Of a DNA stretch of 6,544 bases, positions 1 to 6,168 are shown one piece after another. The DNA comes from Pseudomonadota bacterium (GTDB taxonomy: Bacteria; Pseudomonadota; Alphaproteobacteria; Acetobacterales; Acetobacteraceae): contig JAJYFW010000105.1 of NCBI GenBank assembly GCA_021785335.1, positions 1-6,544 on the forward strand, written 5' to 3'. The notes under the pieces are model-generated. The model ran no database searches, was not told the DNA's origin, and worked only from the letters and a program-made list of their open reading frames with translations. The translations under genes and the position numbers were made by a program. Position 1 is the first letter of the stretch. The number at the start of each line of letters is the position of its first letter.

Positions 1-777
1 CTCGATCAGCACCAGCTTCAGCGTGGGATGCCGCGCGAACACGCCCTCGAAGATCAGCGAGGCCAGCCCGGCCTGGCTCGCCTGCGCGTGCCCTGCCATC
101 TCCTCGAGGTAGTAGGACGGCCAGCCGCCACCGGTTATCGGGTGCCCGCCATAGCCGAAGGCATGGATCCCCACTGGCAGCCCAGCCTCGATCGCGGCGT
201 CGAAGATCGGCCAGTAGCGGCGCCGCCCGGTCGGCTCGCCGGTGCGGGACAGCAGCAGCACCTGCGCGAAGTTCGCGTCGCCCGCACGCCGCCGGATTTC
301 CGCGGCCGACGCCTCCGCATCCTCGTATGGCACGACGACGGAGGCACGCAGCCGCGGATCCCGCGCGGTCCAGCACGCCACCTGCCAGTCGTTGACCGCC
401 CGCGTCATCGCGGTGCCGAGTTCCAGGTTGCGGAACCCCTGCCCGGAGGGCGCCAGCGGATTGAGGATGCCGAACGCGATGTTGTTCGCATCCAGATGCT
501 GCGCCTGCATGAAGGAAAGGCTGGAGCCCGCGCGCCCGCCCTCCGGCGGCGTCGCGTCCCGCCTGTCCGCTCCCGGCTGGCCCTTCGGATAGGCTGGCCC
601 GGTGAAGAACCCGTGCCGGGGTCCGGTGCCGAAGGTCTGGATATGCTCGATCCAGCGCCGCTCCAGGAAAGGCGCCAGCACATCCAGGCTTCGCGCCGAG
701 GGGTGGATGTCCCCGTCCGCGATCGCCATCCGGCTCGCCGCCGCCGTCTCCCTCACCGGGGTCTGCTGCACGTTCAT
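1..777 (-). CDS. Amidohydrolase-family (ACMSD-like) protein, 3'-truncated by window edge
   Basis: This is the N-terminal 259 residues of a metal-dependent hydrolase of the amidohydrolase-2 (TIM-barrel) family. Family members decarboxylate or hydrolyse small carboxylic acids; the substrate here is unknown. Seen: a DIH metal-site motif at residues 23-25 in the context DGDIHP, the block DPRLRAS at about 140-146, the PVGIHA histidine (H204) at 201-206, and PTLKLVLIE just before the edge. The C-terminal part with the expected SSDYPH-type aspartate lies outside the window. The ATG at 775-777 is chosen because it follows a strong GGAGGT at 784-789 and overlaps the upstream gene's stop (ATGA). It is a clear paralogue of that upstream gene: both share ILNPL, VNDW/ANDW, DPRLRAS, WPI and AGLPVGIHA in the same order. 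It has an extra N-terminal stretch of about 17 residues and a longer loop before the ILNPL block. Cytosolic; no signal peptide seen. Family assignment is firm, function is not. Confidence 0.88.
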   Translation of the reverse strand, partial: MNVQQTPVRETAAASRMAIADGDIHPSARSLDVLAPFLERRWIEHIQTFGTGPRHGFFTGPAYPKGQPGADRRDATPPEGGRAGSSLSFMQAQHLDANNIAFGILNPLAPSGQGFRNLELGTAMTRAVNDWQVACWTARDPRLRASVVVPYEDAEASAAEIRRRAGDANFAQVLLLSRTGEPTGRRRYWPIFDAAIEAGLPVGIHAFGYGGHPITGGGWPSYYLEEMAGHAQASQAGLASLIFEGVFARHPTLKLVLIE

Positions 778-1799
778 GCCGGCACCTCCGCCAGTCGCCG
801 ATAGGTAGCACGCGGGTTCTCCTCGCGCATCCTCCGCAGCAGGTCGGCGGGCAGCCCCTCCGGGACCGGTGCCCGGTCGTCGTTCCAGTGCGGATAGTCG
901 GAGGAGAACAGCAGCATCTCTGCGCCATCCAGTTCCTCGACGACGCGCAGGAAGGTTGCGACATCCGGCGCGTCCATGGGAGCGAGGGAAACCCTCACGC
1001 GCCGCCGCACCAGGGCCTCCGGCGGTTCATCGAGCCATGGCACCTCCATCCTGAGCCCGCGCCAGAATTTCGACAGTCGCCACAGATGCGCCGGCAGCCA
1101 GGTGACGCCGGATTCCAGCAGCACGACGGTCAGTTCCGGAAACCGCTGGAACACGCCCTCCGCGACCAGGCTCGTGAGCTGTGCCGCGAACCCGCCCGCC
1201 ATGTTGGCCTGGTCCTCGACGACGTAGCTCCCCCAGCCGATCGGCCCCGGCGCGTGCAGATAGGCCGATCCGGCGTGGATCCCGACGGGCAGCCCAGCCC
1301 GTTCCGCCGCCGCGTAAATCGGCCACAGCGACCGCCGCCCGAGTGGCACGTCCAGCAGCGCCGGCAGCAGCACCTGCACGAAGCGCCGGTCCTCGGCGCA
1401 GCGCAGTATCTCGTCCGCCGCCAGCGCCGGGCTCTGCGGCGCCACCAGGATCGAGGCGCGCAGCCGCGGATCGGCATCGAGCCACCTCGCCGCCATCCAG
1501 TCGTTGGCTGCCCGCGCATACGCAGCCGCCATGTCCTCGCTGTGCAGCATCGCCACCGGCAGCAGCGGGTTGAGGATCGCCGCCGTGGTCCCGAGCGGAT
1601 CGAGCGCGGCGGCGAGGAAGCCCGACACATCCCGCGCAACCCCGGGCCGCGCGCTGATCGGCGCGCCCGGCGGCTCGTAGTTGCTGATCAGTTCGTCCAC
1701 CCCGCGCGAGACCAGCGTCTCGCGCCAATGCGCGTCCATGTGGGAAAGCAGATCCGCGAGCCTCGGCGCCGGCGGATGCAGGTCGCAATCGATCGGCAT
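774..1799 (-). CDS. Amidohydrolase-family (ACMSD-like) metal-dependent hydrolase
   Basis: A complete 341-residue protein of the amidohydrolase-2 family, the TIM-barrel fold that includes aminocarboxymuconate semialdehyde decarboxylase and gamma-resorcylate decarboxylase; usual length is about 300-400 residues. Seen: DLHP at residues 6-9 (N-terminal metal site), PVGIHAG with H175, FPELTVVLLESG at 220-231, and SSDYPHW at 299-305 with D301 as the probable catalytic and metal-binding aspartate. Where ACMSD-type enzymes have a histidine at the strand-6 position (HxGG), this protein has E229 (LLESG). Many relatives annotated only as amidohydrolase share that substitution. The start is fixed because an in-frame TAG lies 12 bases upstream and the metal motif begins at residue 6. 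No Shine-Dalgarno sequence is visible. Its TGA overlaps the ATG of the downstream paralogue. It is transcribed divergently from the D-aminopeptidase-like gene, 45 bp away. The substrate is unknown; a decarboxylase or hydrolase role is inferred from the family. Confidence 0.9.
   Translation of the reverse strand: MPIDCDLHPPAPRLADLLSHMDAHWRETLVSRGVDELISNYEPPGAPISARPGVARDVSGFLAAALDPLGTTAAILNPLLPVAMLHSEDMAAAYARAANDWMAARWLDADPRLRASILVAPQSPALAADEILRCAEDRRFVQVLLPALLDVPLGRRSLWPIYAAAERAGLPVGIHAGSAYLHAPGPIGWGSYVVEDQANMAGGFAAQLTSLVAEGVFQRFPELTVVLLESGVTWLPAHLWRLSKFWRGLRMEVPWLDEPPEALVRRRVRVSLAPMDAPDVATFLRVVEELDGAEMLLFSSDYPHWNDDRAPVPEGLPADLLRRMREENPRATYRRLAEVPA
784..789 (-). promoter_or_regulatory. Ribosome binding site of the downstream amidohydrolase
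   Basis: The minus strand reads GGAGGT six bases before the ATG at 777. It lies inside the last codons of the preceding amidohydrolase gene. It fixes the start of the downstream gene and suggests that re-initiation at the ATGA overlap is backed by its own ribosome binding site. Confidence 0.7.
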
Positions 1800-1844
1800 C
1801 CGTGGAGGCTAGAACGGGACCGGAGGCGGCGCTACGGTCCGCGC
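1800..1844. promoter_or_regulatory. 45-bp divergent intergenic region
   Basis: This gap separates two divergent start codons (ATG at 1799 on the minus strand, ATG at 1845 on the plus strand), so transcription in both directions presumably starts here or inside the opposing gene. I see no convincing -35/-10 pair. A GGAGG at 1822-1826 lies 18 bases before the plus-strand ATG, too far to be a standard ribosome binding site, and no Shine-Dalgarno precedes the minus-strand ATG. Leaderless or very short leaders are possible. The promoter role is inferred from gene orientation only. Confidence 0.4.
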
Positions 1845-3401
1845 ATGCACAACCTCGAAAAGCTGCGCCTCGCGCGCCACCTCGAAGCCGTCCTGGCCCC
1901 CTTCGCCGCCGGACCCGGCGCCACGATCGGGGTGTTCCGCGACGGCGAGACCCTCGCCCACGTCTCGGGTGGGCTCGCGAGCCTGGAGCTCGGCGTGCCG
2001 ATCGGTCCTGCCACGCGCTTCCGCATCGCCTCGGTTTCGAAACAATTTACCTGTGCCGCGGTGCTGCGCCTCGCCGACGAAGGCCGGCTCTCGCTCGACG
2101 AGCCCGCCCGCGCCCATCTGCCGGAACTTCCGGACTACGGCGCGAAGCTCACTGTCGCGCATCTGCTGCACAACAGCGCCGGCATCCGCGACATGCTGCA
2201 GTTGATGGCGCTCGGCGGCGCTGACCTCGCGCAACCGCTGCGCCGGTCCGTGCTGGTCGAGGCGATCTGCCGCCAGTCGGCGCTGAACTTCGCGCCCAAC
2301 CACGGCTATCTCTACAGCAACAGCAATTTCCTCCTCGCCGGCCTCGTCGTCGAGCGCATCGCCGGCGTGGCGCTGCCCGACTATCTGCGCCGGCACTTCT
2401 TCGCCCCGCTCGGCATGACCCGTACCGCGATGGTGGAGAGCACCGCCGAGCCCGTGCCGGACCTCGCCACCGGCTATCTGCCGGAAGGCGAGGGCTGGCG
2501 GCGCGCCCAGCACGGCTTTCCGCTGGGCGGCGAGGGCGGGCTGGTGTCCTGCGTCGAGGATCTCGCGCTCTGGGACCGCTATCTATCCACCGCCGGCGCG
2601 ACTCTCGCGGAGAAGCTTTCCGCCCAGCTTCGTTTCGCCAACGGGCTCGAGAATTTCTACGCCCGTGGCCAGCAGGTTCGGCGCTGGCGCGGCACGCTTG
2701 CGATCGACCATGGCGGGCTGTGGCCAGGCTACAAGACACATTTCCTCCGCCTGCCCGAGCACCGGCTCTGCGTTGTCGCCATCGCCAACAACGGCAAGGC
2801 CGATCCGCTCGGCATGGCTTACGACACGGCCGCCGCTGTTCTCGGCGAGGCGCTCGCGCCGGAGCCCCGGCTGCCCGACGTTTCCGGCTACGCTGGCCGC
2901 TGGCTCGACCCCGCCGAGCCGCAGAGCGTCGATTTCACGCTCGCGCATGGCGTCCTCTCCGGCAGCGCCGGCGGCGTGCCCTTCCCCGTGGAGGCGACAC
3001 CGGACGGGCGCATCGCCGCGCGCCGCGGTTCCTTCGTGTTCACCTGCCGCCGCGAGGCTGACACGCTGCACGTGGAGCAGGATGCCGGTCGGGTCTCGAT
3101 CTGGCATCGCGTGGCGCCGGGCGCGGCGCTCCCGGCCGGCCTCGATGGCGGCTATGCCAGCGCCGATCTCGCCGCGACCTGGACCATCGCGGGCGATGCG
3201 GTCCATGTCGCGGGCCCGGTGGTGCGCGCGGCCGAGCCATGGTCGCTTGCCGGCGTCGAGGGGGACGTGTTCCGCATCGAAGTTCCCGGCGCGCTTTACC
3301 GCTCGGTTCTCGATGTGCGCGCGGAGCGCGAGGGCCGCGCGGTCCGACGCCTGCATGTCAATGCCGGGCGCGTCCGCGGCATCGTACTGGAAAAACAATG
3401 A
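1845..3401 (+). CDS. D-aminopeptidase (DAP)-like serine hydrolase, beta-lactamase/PBP fold (family S12)
   Basis: A 518-residue serine hydrolase of the penicillin-recognising (class C beta-lactamase/DD-peptidase) superfamily. It looks like the Ochrobactrum anthropi D-aminopeptidase DAP (520 residues as I recall), which removes N-terminal D-residues from peptides and D-amino-acid amides. Seen: the nucleophile motif SVSK (S63, K66) in ASVSKQFTCA, nearly identical to DAP around its S62/K65; YSN at 157-159; and HGG at 289-291, at the positions of DAP's Y153 and H287. The catalytic domain ends at about residue 340. The remaining 180 residues are beta-rich and fit the two C-terminal barrels (B and C) of DAP, one of which gates the active site and favours small D-substrates. 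No signal peptide is seen, so it is probably cytosolic. The frame stays open far upstream, antisense to the amidohydrolase, but homology starts at M1. The next gene overlaps its TGA (ATGA). A general esterase or DD-peptidase activity remains possible. Confidence 0.87.
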   Translation: MHNLEKLRLARHLEAVLAPFAAGPGATIGVFRDGETLAHVSGGLASLELGVPIGPATRFRIASVSKQFTCAAVLRLADEGRLSLDEPARAHLPELPDYGAKLTVAHLLHNSAGIRDMLQLMALGGADLAQPLRRSVLVEAICRQSALNFAPNHGYLYSNSNFLLAGLVVERIAGVALPDYLRRHFFAPLGMTRTAMVESTAEPVPDLATGYLPEGEGWRRAQHGFPLGGEGGLVSCVEDLALWDRYLSTAGATLAEKLSAQLRFANGLENFYARGQQVRRWRGTLAIDHGGLWPGYKTHFLRLPEHRLCVVAIANNGKADPLGMAYDTAAAVLGEALAPEPRLPDVSGYAGRWLDPAEPQSVDFTLAHGVLSGSAGGVPFPVEATPDGRIAARRGSFVFTCRREADTLHVEQDAGRVSIWHRVAPGAALPAGLDGGYASADLAATWTIAGDAVHVAGPVVRAAEPWSLAGVEGDVFRIEVPGALYRSVLDVRAEREGRAVRRLHVNAGRVRGIVLEKQ

Positions 3402-3904
3402 TCACGCCAGCATACGTCCGCCTCATGGCGGAATACAACTCGGAGATGAACCGCCGCATCTATGCTGCCGCCGCGCGCCTCACCGACGCGCAGCGGCGCG
3501 AGGATGGCGGCGCGTTCTGGCATTCCATCCACGGTACGCTCACGCATCTGCTGTGGGGCGACTGCATGTGGATGTCGCGCTTCGATGGCTGGATGAAACC
3601 GCCCGTCCCGATCCGCGAGAGCGACACCATGGTCGCCGACTTCGATGCCCTGCGCTCGGCACGCGAGGCGGCGGATGCGCGCATCGAGGACTGGGCGGGC
3701 CGCGTCAACGAGGCCTGGCTCGCGGAGGACCTCGTCTGGTACTCGGGTGCGGCACGCAAGGAAATGCGCCGTGGCCGGGCGGGGCTCGTCGTGCATTTCT
3801 TCAATCACCAGACGCATCATCGCGGCCAGGCGCACGCGCTCATCACCCGTGCCGGCGAGGCGACGGGCGATACGGATCTCATGCTTGTCGTGCCGTTTCC
3901 GTAA
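3398..3904 (+). CDS. DinB-family (YfiT/DinB four-helix bundle) protein
   Basis: A 168-residue protein of the DinB/YfiT-like fold, four-helix bundles that usually bind a divalent metal through three histidines. Some members are thiol-dependent S-transferases (for example with bacillithiol or mycothiol); most are uncharacterised. Seen: H50 in the helix motif THLLWGD, and the C-terminal signature FNHQTHHRGQ at 135-144, where H137 and H141 have the family's i, i+4 spacing. Together these give a complete metal triad. Length is normal for the family (about 150-180). The ATG at 3398 overlaps the TGA of the serine hydrolase (ATGA) and only a weak TGGAA precedes it, so translation is probably coupled. 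The SDR gene follows after 23 bases. No signal peptide. Despite the name, nothing here points to a DNA-damage role. The fold is well supported; the activity is unknown. Confidence 0.88.
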   Translation: MITPAYVRLMAEYNSEMNRRIYAAAARLTDAQRREDGGAFWHSIHGTLTHLLWGDCMWMSRFDGWMKPPVPIRESDTMVADFDALRSAREAADARIEDWAGRVNEAWLAEDLVWYSGAARKEMRRGRAGLVVHFFNHQTHHRGQAHALITRAGEATGDTDLMLVVPFP

Positions 3905-3917
3905 CGGCACCAGCGAG

Positions 3918-3922
3918 GGAGG
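3918..3922 (+). promoter_or_regulatory. Ribosome binding site of the SDR gene
   Basis: GGAGG within GGGAGGAA lies five bases before the ATG at 3928, in the 23-bp gap after the DinB-family stop. It is the only strong ribosome binding site in the plus-strand gene run and supports this start codon. Confidence 0.75.
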
Positions 3923-3927
3923 AAGAC

Positions 3928-4728
3928 ATGCCGGGAAGGCTCGCGGACAAGGTCGCGATCGTGGTGGGGGCGGGGTCCAGCGGGCCCGGCTGGGGCAACG
4001 GCAAGGCCGCCGCCGTGACCTTCGCGCGCGAGGGGGCGAGGGTGCTGTGCGTCGACGTCAACGCGGAAGCCGCGGGCGAGACGGCCGGCATCATCGCGGG
4101 CGAGGGTGGCGAGGCCCGCGTCTTCCGTGCCGACGTCACGAAGTCCGCCGATCTCGAGGCAATGACGCGGGCCTGCCTCGATGCCTGGGGCCGCATCGAC
4201 GTGCTCGACAACAATGTCGGCATTGCGGTGGTAGGCGGCGTGGTCGAGATCGAGGAGGCGGAGTGGGACCGCGTCATGGCGGTCAACCTCAAGTCCTGCT
4301 TCCTCGCCATGAAGCACGTCATCCCGGTGATGGAACGCCAGGGCGGGGGCTCCATCGTCAACATTTCCTCGGTCGCCGGCATCCGTTACACAGGCGTTCC
4401 GTATTCCAGCTACTACGCGAGCAAGGCGGCGATGAACCACCTCACGCGCACCACGGCGGTTGAGTATGCGCCCAAGCGCATCCGCGTGAATGCCGTCCTG
4501 CCGGGCCTGATGGAGACGCCGATGGTTGCCAACTCCGCCGGCCTCACCGCGTCCTATGGCGGCGCGGAGGAACTCTGGCGGCGCCGCGCGCAGCAGGTGC
4601 CCATGGGCTTCGGCGGCAATGCCTGGGATGTCGCCAACGCCGCCCTGTTCCTCGCCAGCGACGAGAGCCGCTACATCACGGGCCAGGAACTCGTCGTCGA
4701 CGGCGGGCTCACGCAGAAATACGCGTGA
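3928..4728 (+). CDS. Short-chain dehydrogenase/reductase (SDR) family oxidoreductase
   Basis: A complete 266-residue classical SDR that should catalyse NAD(P)-dependent oxidation or reduction of a hydroxyl/keto group in the cytosol. Seen: a Rossmann glycine-rich motif at residues 14-25 that is longer than the usual TGxxxGIG (GAGSSGPGWGNG); D43 at the end of strand beta-2 (VDVN), which favours NAD(H) over NADP(H); ADVT at 69-72; NNVG at 95-98 in place of NNAG; and the catalytic tetrad N120, S147, Y162, K166 (NISS and YYASK). PG at 192-193 and a C-terminal VDGG at 257-260 are typical of the family. Length is standard. The start is supported by GGAGG five bases upstream. The TGA shares its last base with the ATG of the small secreted protein. 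The substrate is unknown; the neighbouring amidohydrolases and dehalogenase make a catabolic role plausible, but that is inference. Confidence 0.93.
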   Translation: MPGRLADKVAIVVGAGSSGPGWGNGKAAAVTFAREGARVLCVDVNAEAAGETAGIIAGEGGEARVFRADVTKSADLEAMTRACLDAWGRIDVLDNNVGIAVVGGVVEIEEAEWDRVMAVNLKSCFLAMKHVIPVMERQGGGSIVNISSVAGIRYTGVPYSSYYASKAAMNHLTRTTAVEYAPKRIRVNAVLPGLMETPMVANSAGLTASYGGAEELWRRRAQQVPMGFGGNAWDVANAALFLASDESRYITGQELVVDGGLTQKYA

Positions 4729-5213
4729 TGCGCGCGCCCTTGCCCGTGGGCGCGCTGCTGCTGGCTCTGCTCGCGCCGCCAGTCCTCGTGGCGCAGGCCG
4801 CAACGCCGCCCACGTCGGCGCCTGCTGCGGCGTCAGATGCTTGTCAGGGCATCGGCCCGAAGCCGGAGCCGCTGCCTGCCCCGCTTGTCGGCGCCTTCTT
4901 GCGCGCCTTCGGCCTGAGAGCGCCGGAGCTGGCGCAGGGTGCGGTGGTGCGCTGCGCCGGCGGAAAGCTGCTCGCCTGCACCCCGGGCGCAAACCTGCCT
5001 TGTGGCCACGCCGATACCAGGCAGGACCTTCCCCCGGCCGATGCCTGGTGCGTGCAACACCAGGACGCCGGGTTGATCCCGGCCTACGTCACGGGCCACG
5101 CAACGATCTACGCCTGGCGCTGCGACGGTCCGCGCGCGGTCATCGCCGGCCAGGTCGCGCACAAGGATCCGCAGGGCTACGTCGCGGAATACTGGCGCCC
5201 GCTCGGTCCGTAA
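4728..5213 (+). CDS. Small exported cysteine-rich protein of unknown function
   Basis: A 161-residue protein I cannot assign to a characterised family, although similar small exported proteins of unknown function occur, from memory, in alphaproteobacteria. Seen: a Sec signal peptide (MRAP, a hydrophobic stretch at about 7-22, an AQA cleavage site near residue 24), then a Pro/Ala-rich linker to about residue 37, then a compact domain. The mature part has six cysteines (C39, C76, C84, C92, C108, C132). The even number fits up to three disulphides in the periplasm. The block from VRCAGG (74-79) through PCGHAD (91-96) to VTGHATIYAWRC (121-132) looks like the conserved core. ATG at 4728 overlaps the SDR stop by one base (TGATG); a GTG one codon upstream is an alternative start. 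No Shine-Dalgarno is seen, so coupling to the SDR is likely. The stop TAA lies in a 13-bp direct repeat shared with the convergent gene. Confidence 0.75.
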   Translation: MRAPLPVGALLLALLAPPVLVAQAATPPTSAPAAASDACQGIGPKPEPLPAPLVGAFLRAFGLRAPELAQGAVVRCAGGKLLACTPGANLPCGHADTRQDLPPADAWCVQHQDAGLIPAYVTGHATIYAWRCDGPRAVIAGQVAHKDPQGYVAEYWRPLGP

Positions 5214-5236
5214 CGATCAGGTGCCGTAACGATCAG
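5208..5236. repeat. 13-bp tandem direct repeat spanning the convergent gene ends
   Basis: CCGTAACGATCAG occurs at 5208-5220 and again at 5224-5236, separated by GTG, giving a 16-bp period. The left copy contains the TAA stop of the plus-strand exported protein. The right copy contains, on the minus strand, the TGA stop of the dehalogenase-like gene. It covers essentially the whole 19-bp intergenic space. It looks like a small local duplication; a protein-binding or termination role cannot be shown. Confidence 0.7.
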
Positions 5237-6126
5237 CCGAGAAACGCTTCCAGCGCCGCGAAGGTCTCTTCCGGCGCCTCCTCCGCGAGGTAGTGGCCGC
5301 TCGGGACCGGCCCGCCGCTGACACGTCCGGCGACATAGGGCGCCCAGATTTCCAGGGGCTTGTACCAGGTGCCGATCTTGCCGTTCTGGCCCCACAGCAC
5401 CAGCGTGTCGCAGGCAATCCGGTCTCCGGCGGCGCGGCTCTTCCGGTCATGCGCCAGGTCGATGGACGCCGCTGCGCGGTAGTCCTCGCACATGCCGCGT
5501 ATATTCCCGGGGCTGCGCGCATGGCGGACATATTCCGCCCAGGCCTCCGGCCCGAACAGCGCCTCCGGCGCGGCACCTCGCGTCATGTGTGCACGCAGCC
5601 AGGTCTCCGGTGCCGCGTCGATCAGGTTTTCGGGAAACGGGTGCGGCTGCGCGAACCAGAACCAATGATAATAGCCGAGCGCAAAATTCATGTCGGCGCG
5701 CTCGAAATGTTCGATCGTCGGAACGATATCCAGAACCGCGAGTCGATCGACCCGGTCCGCATGGTCGATCGCAAGCCGGTGCGCGACGCGCGCCCCGCGG
5801 TCATGGCCCACGAGGCGGAAGCGTTCATGCCCGAGTGCCGCCATGACATCGACCATGTCCTGCGCCATGCGCCGCTTCGCATAGGGCGCATGGTCTTCCG
5901 TCGCTGCCGGCTTGAGGCTGTCGCCATAGCCGCGCAGATCCGCACAGACGACGCTGAAGCGCTGTGCCAGCCGCGGTGCGATATGCCGCCACATCACATG
6001 CGACTGTGGGTTGCCGTGGAGCAGCAGCAGCGGCGGGCCGGAGCCGCCGTGGCGCACGCGGATCGTCCCGCCCGGCTGGGTGCCGTCGGCGACGGCGATG
6101 TCGGCGGTGGCAAAACCCTCGAACAT
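5233..6126 (-). CDS. Alpha/beta-hydrolase, fluoroacetate/haloacetate dehalogenase-like
   Basis: A complete 297-residue alpha/beta-hydrolase resembling fluoroacetate dehalogenase (Rhodopseudomonas palustris RPA1163 type) and haloacetate dehalogenase H-1. These release halide from 2-haloacetates to give glycolate through an aspartyl ester. Seen: oxyanion-hole region HGNP at 37-40 (HGFP in RPA1163); nucleophile elbow GHDRGAR with D109 and the carboxylate-binding arginines R110 and R113; D133 in VLDI; YHW with H154 and W155; CEDYR with Y216; and catalytic H278 in SGHYLAEEAP. These match RPA1163 D110, R111, R114, D134, H155, W156, Y219 and H280 in order and spacing, as I recall that protein. The tryptophan known as W185 there has no clear equivalent: the cap is about two residues shorter at that point. 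The start matches the N-terminal FxGF of relatives and has AGGGAG seven bases upstream. An epoxide hydrolase is less likely, since the YHW and CEDYR motifs favour dehalogenase. It lies 42 bp downstream of the methyltransferase gene. Confidence 0.88.
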   Translation of the reverse strand: MFEGFATADIAVADGTQPGGTIRVRHGGSGPPLLLLHGNPQSHVMWRHIAPRLAQRFSVVCADLRGYGDSLKPAATEDHAPYAKRRMAQDMVDVMAALGHERFRLVGHDRGARVAHRLAIDHADRVDRLAVLDIVPTIEHFERADMNFALGYYHWFWFAQPHPFPENLIDAAPETWLRAHMTRGAAPEALFGPEAWAEYVRHARSPGNIRGMCEDYRAAASIDLAHDRKSRAAGDRIACDTLVLWGQNGKIGTWYKPLEIWAPYVAGRVSGGPVPSGHYLAEEAPEETFAALEAFLG

Positions 6127-6133
6127 CGGCTCG

Positions 6134-6139
6134 CTCCCT
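6134..6139 (-). promoter_or_regulatory. Ribosome binding site of the dehalogenase-like gene
   Basis: AGGGAG on the minus strand, seven bases before the ATG at 6126, supports the chosen start. It sits in the 42-bp gap after the methyltransferase stop, in which I see no clear terminator, so the two genes may share a transcript. Confidence 0.55.
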
Positions 6140-6168
6140 CTCTCGCCGCCGCCGGCGGATGCCCGCGG

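Noticed and set aside
28..804. 258-residue plus-strand open frame
   Set aside because: It is the antisense shadow of the partial amidohydrolase: low-complexity Arg/Pro-rich translation, no motifs.
888..1844. Long in-frame upstream extension of the serine hydrolase, giving an 837-residue open frame
   Set aside because: It is antisense to the well-supported amidohydrolase, arginine/proline-rich and without domains. DAP-like homology begins at the ATG at 1845. High GC keeps antisense frames open.
1809..2513. 234-residue minus-strand open frame over the serine hydrolase
   Set aside because: It lies opposite the catalytic domain, which carries SVSK and YSN, and shows no domain or ribosome binding site.
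2583..3398. 271-residue minus-strand open frame over the 3' half of the serine hydrolase
   Set aside because: It is an antisense shadow; the plus-strand protein has the expected length and domain order.
3817..4992. 391-residue minus-strand open frame over the SDR and exported protein
   Set aside because: It is antisense to two genes with clear motifs and start signals, and its composition is that of a GC-rich shadow frame.
5201..5241. Possible bidirectional terminator from CTCGG (5202-5206) pairing with CCGAG (5237-5241)
   Set aside because: The stem is only five base pairs with a 30-base loop and no T-run on either side. It is not convincing as an intrinsic terminator.
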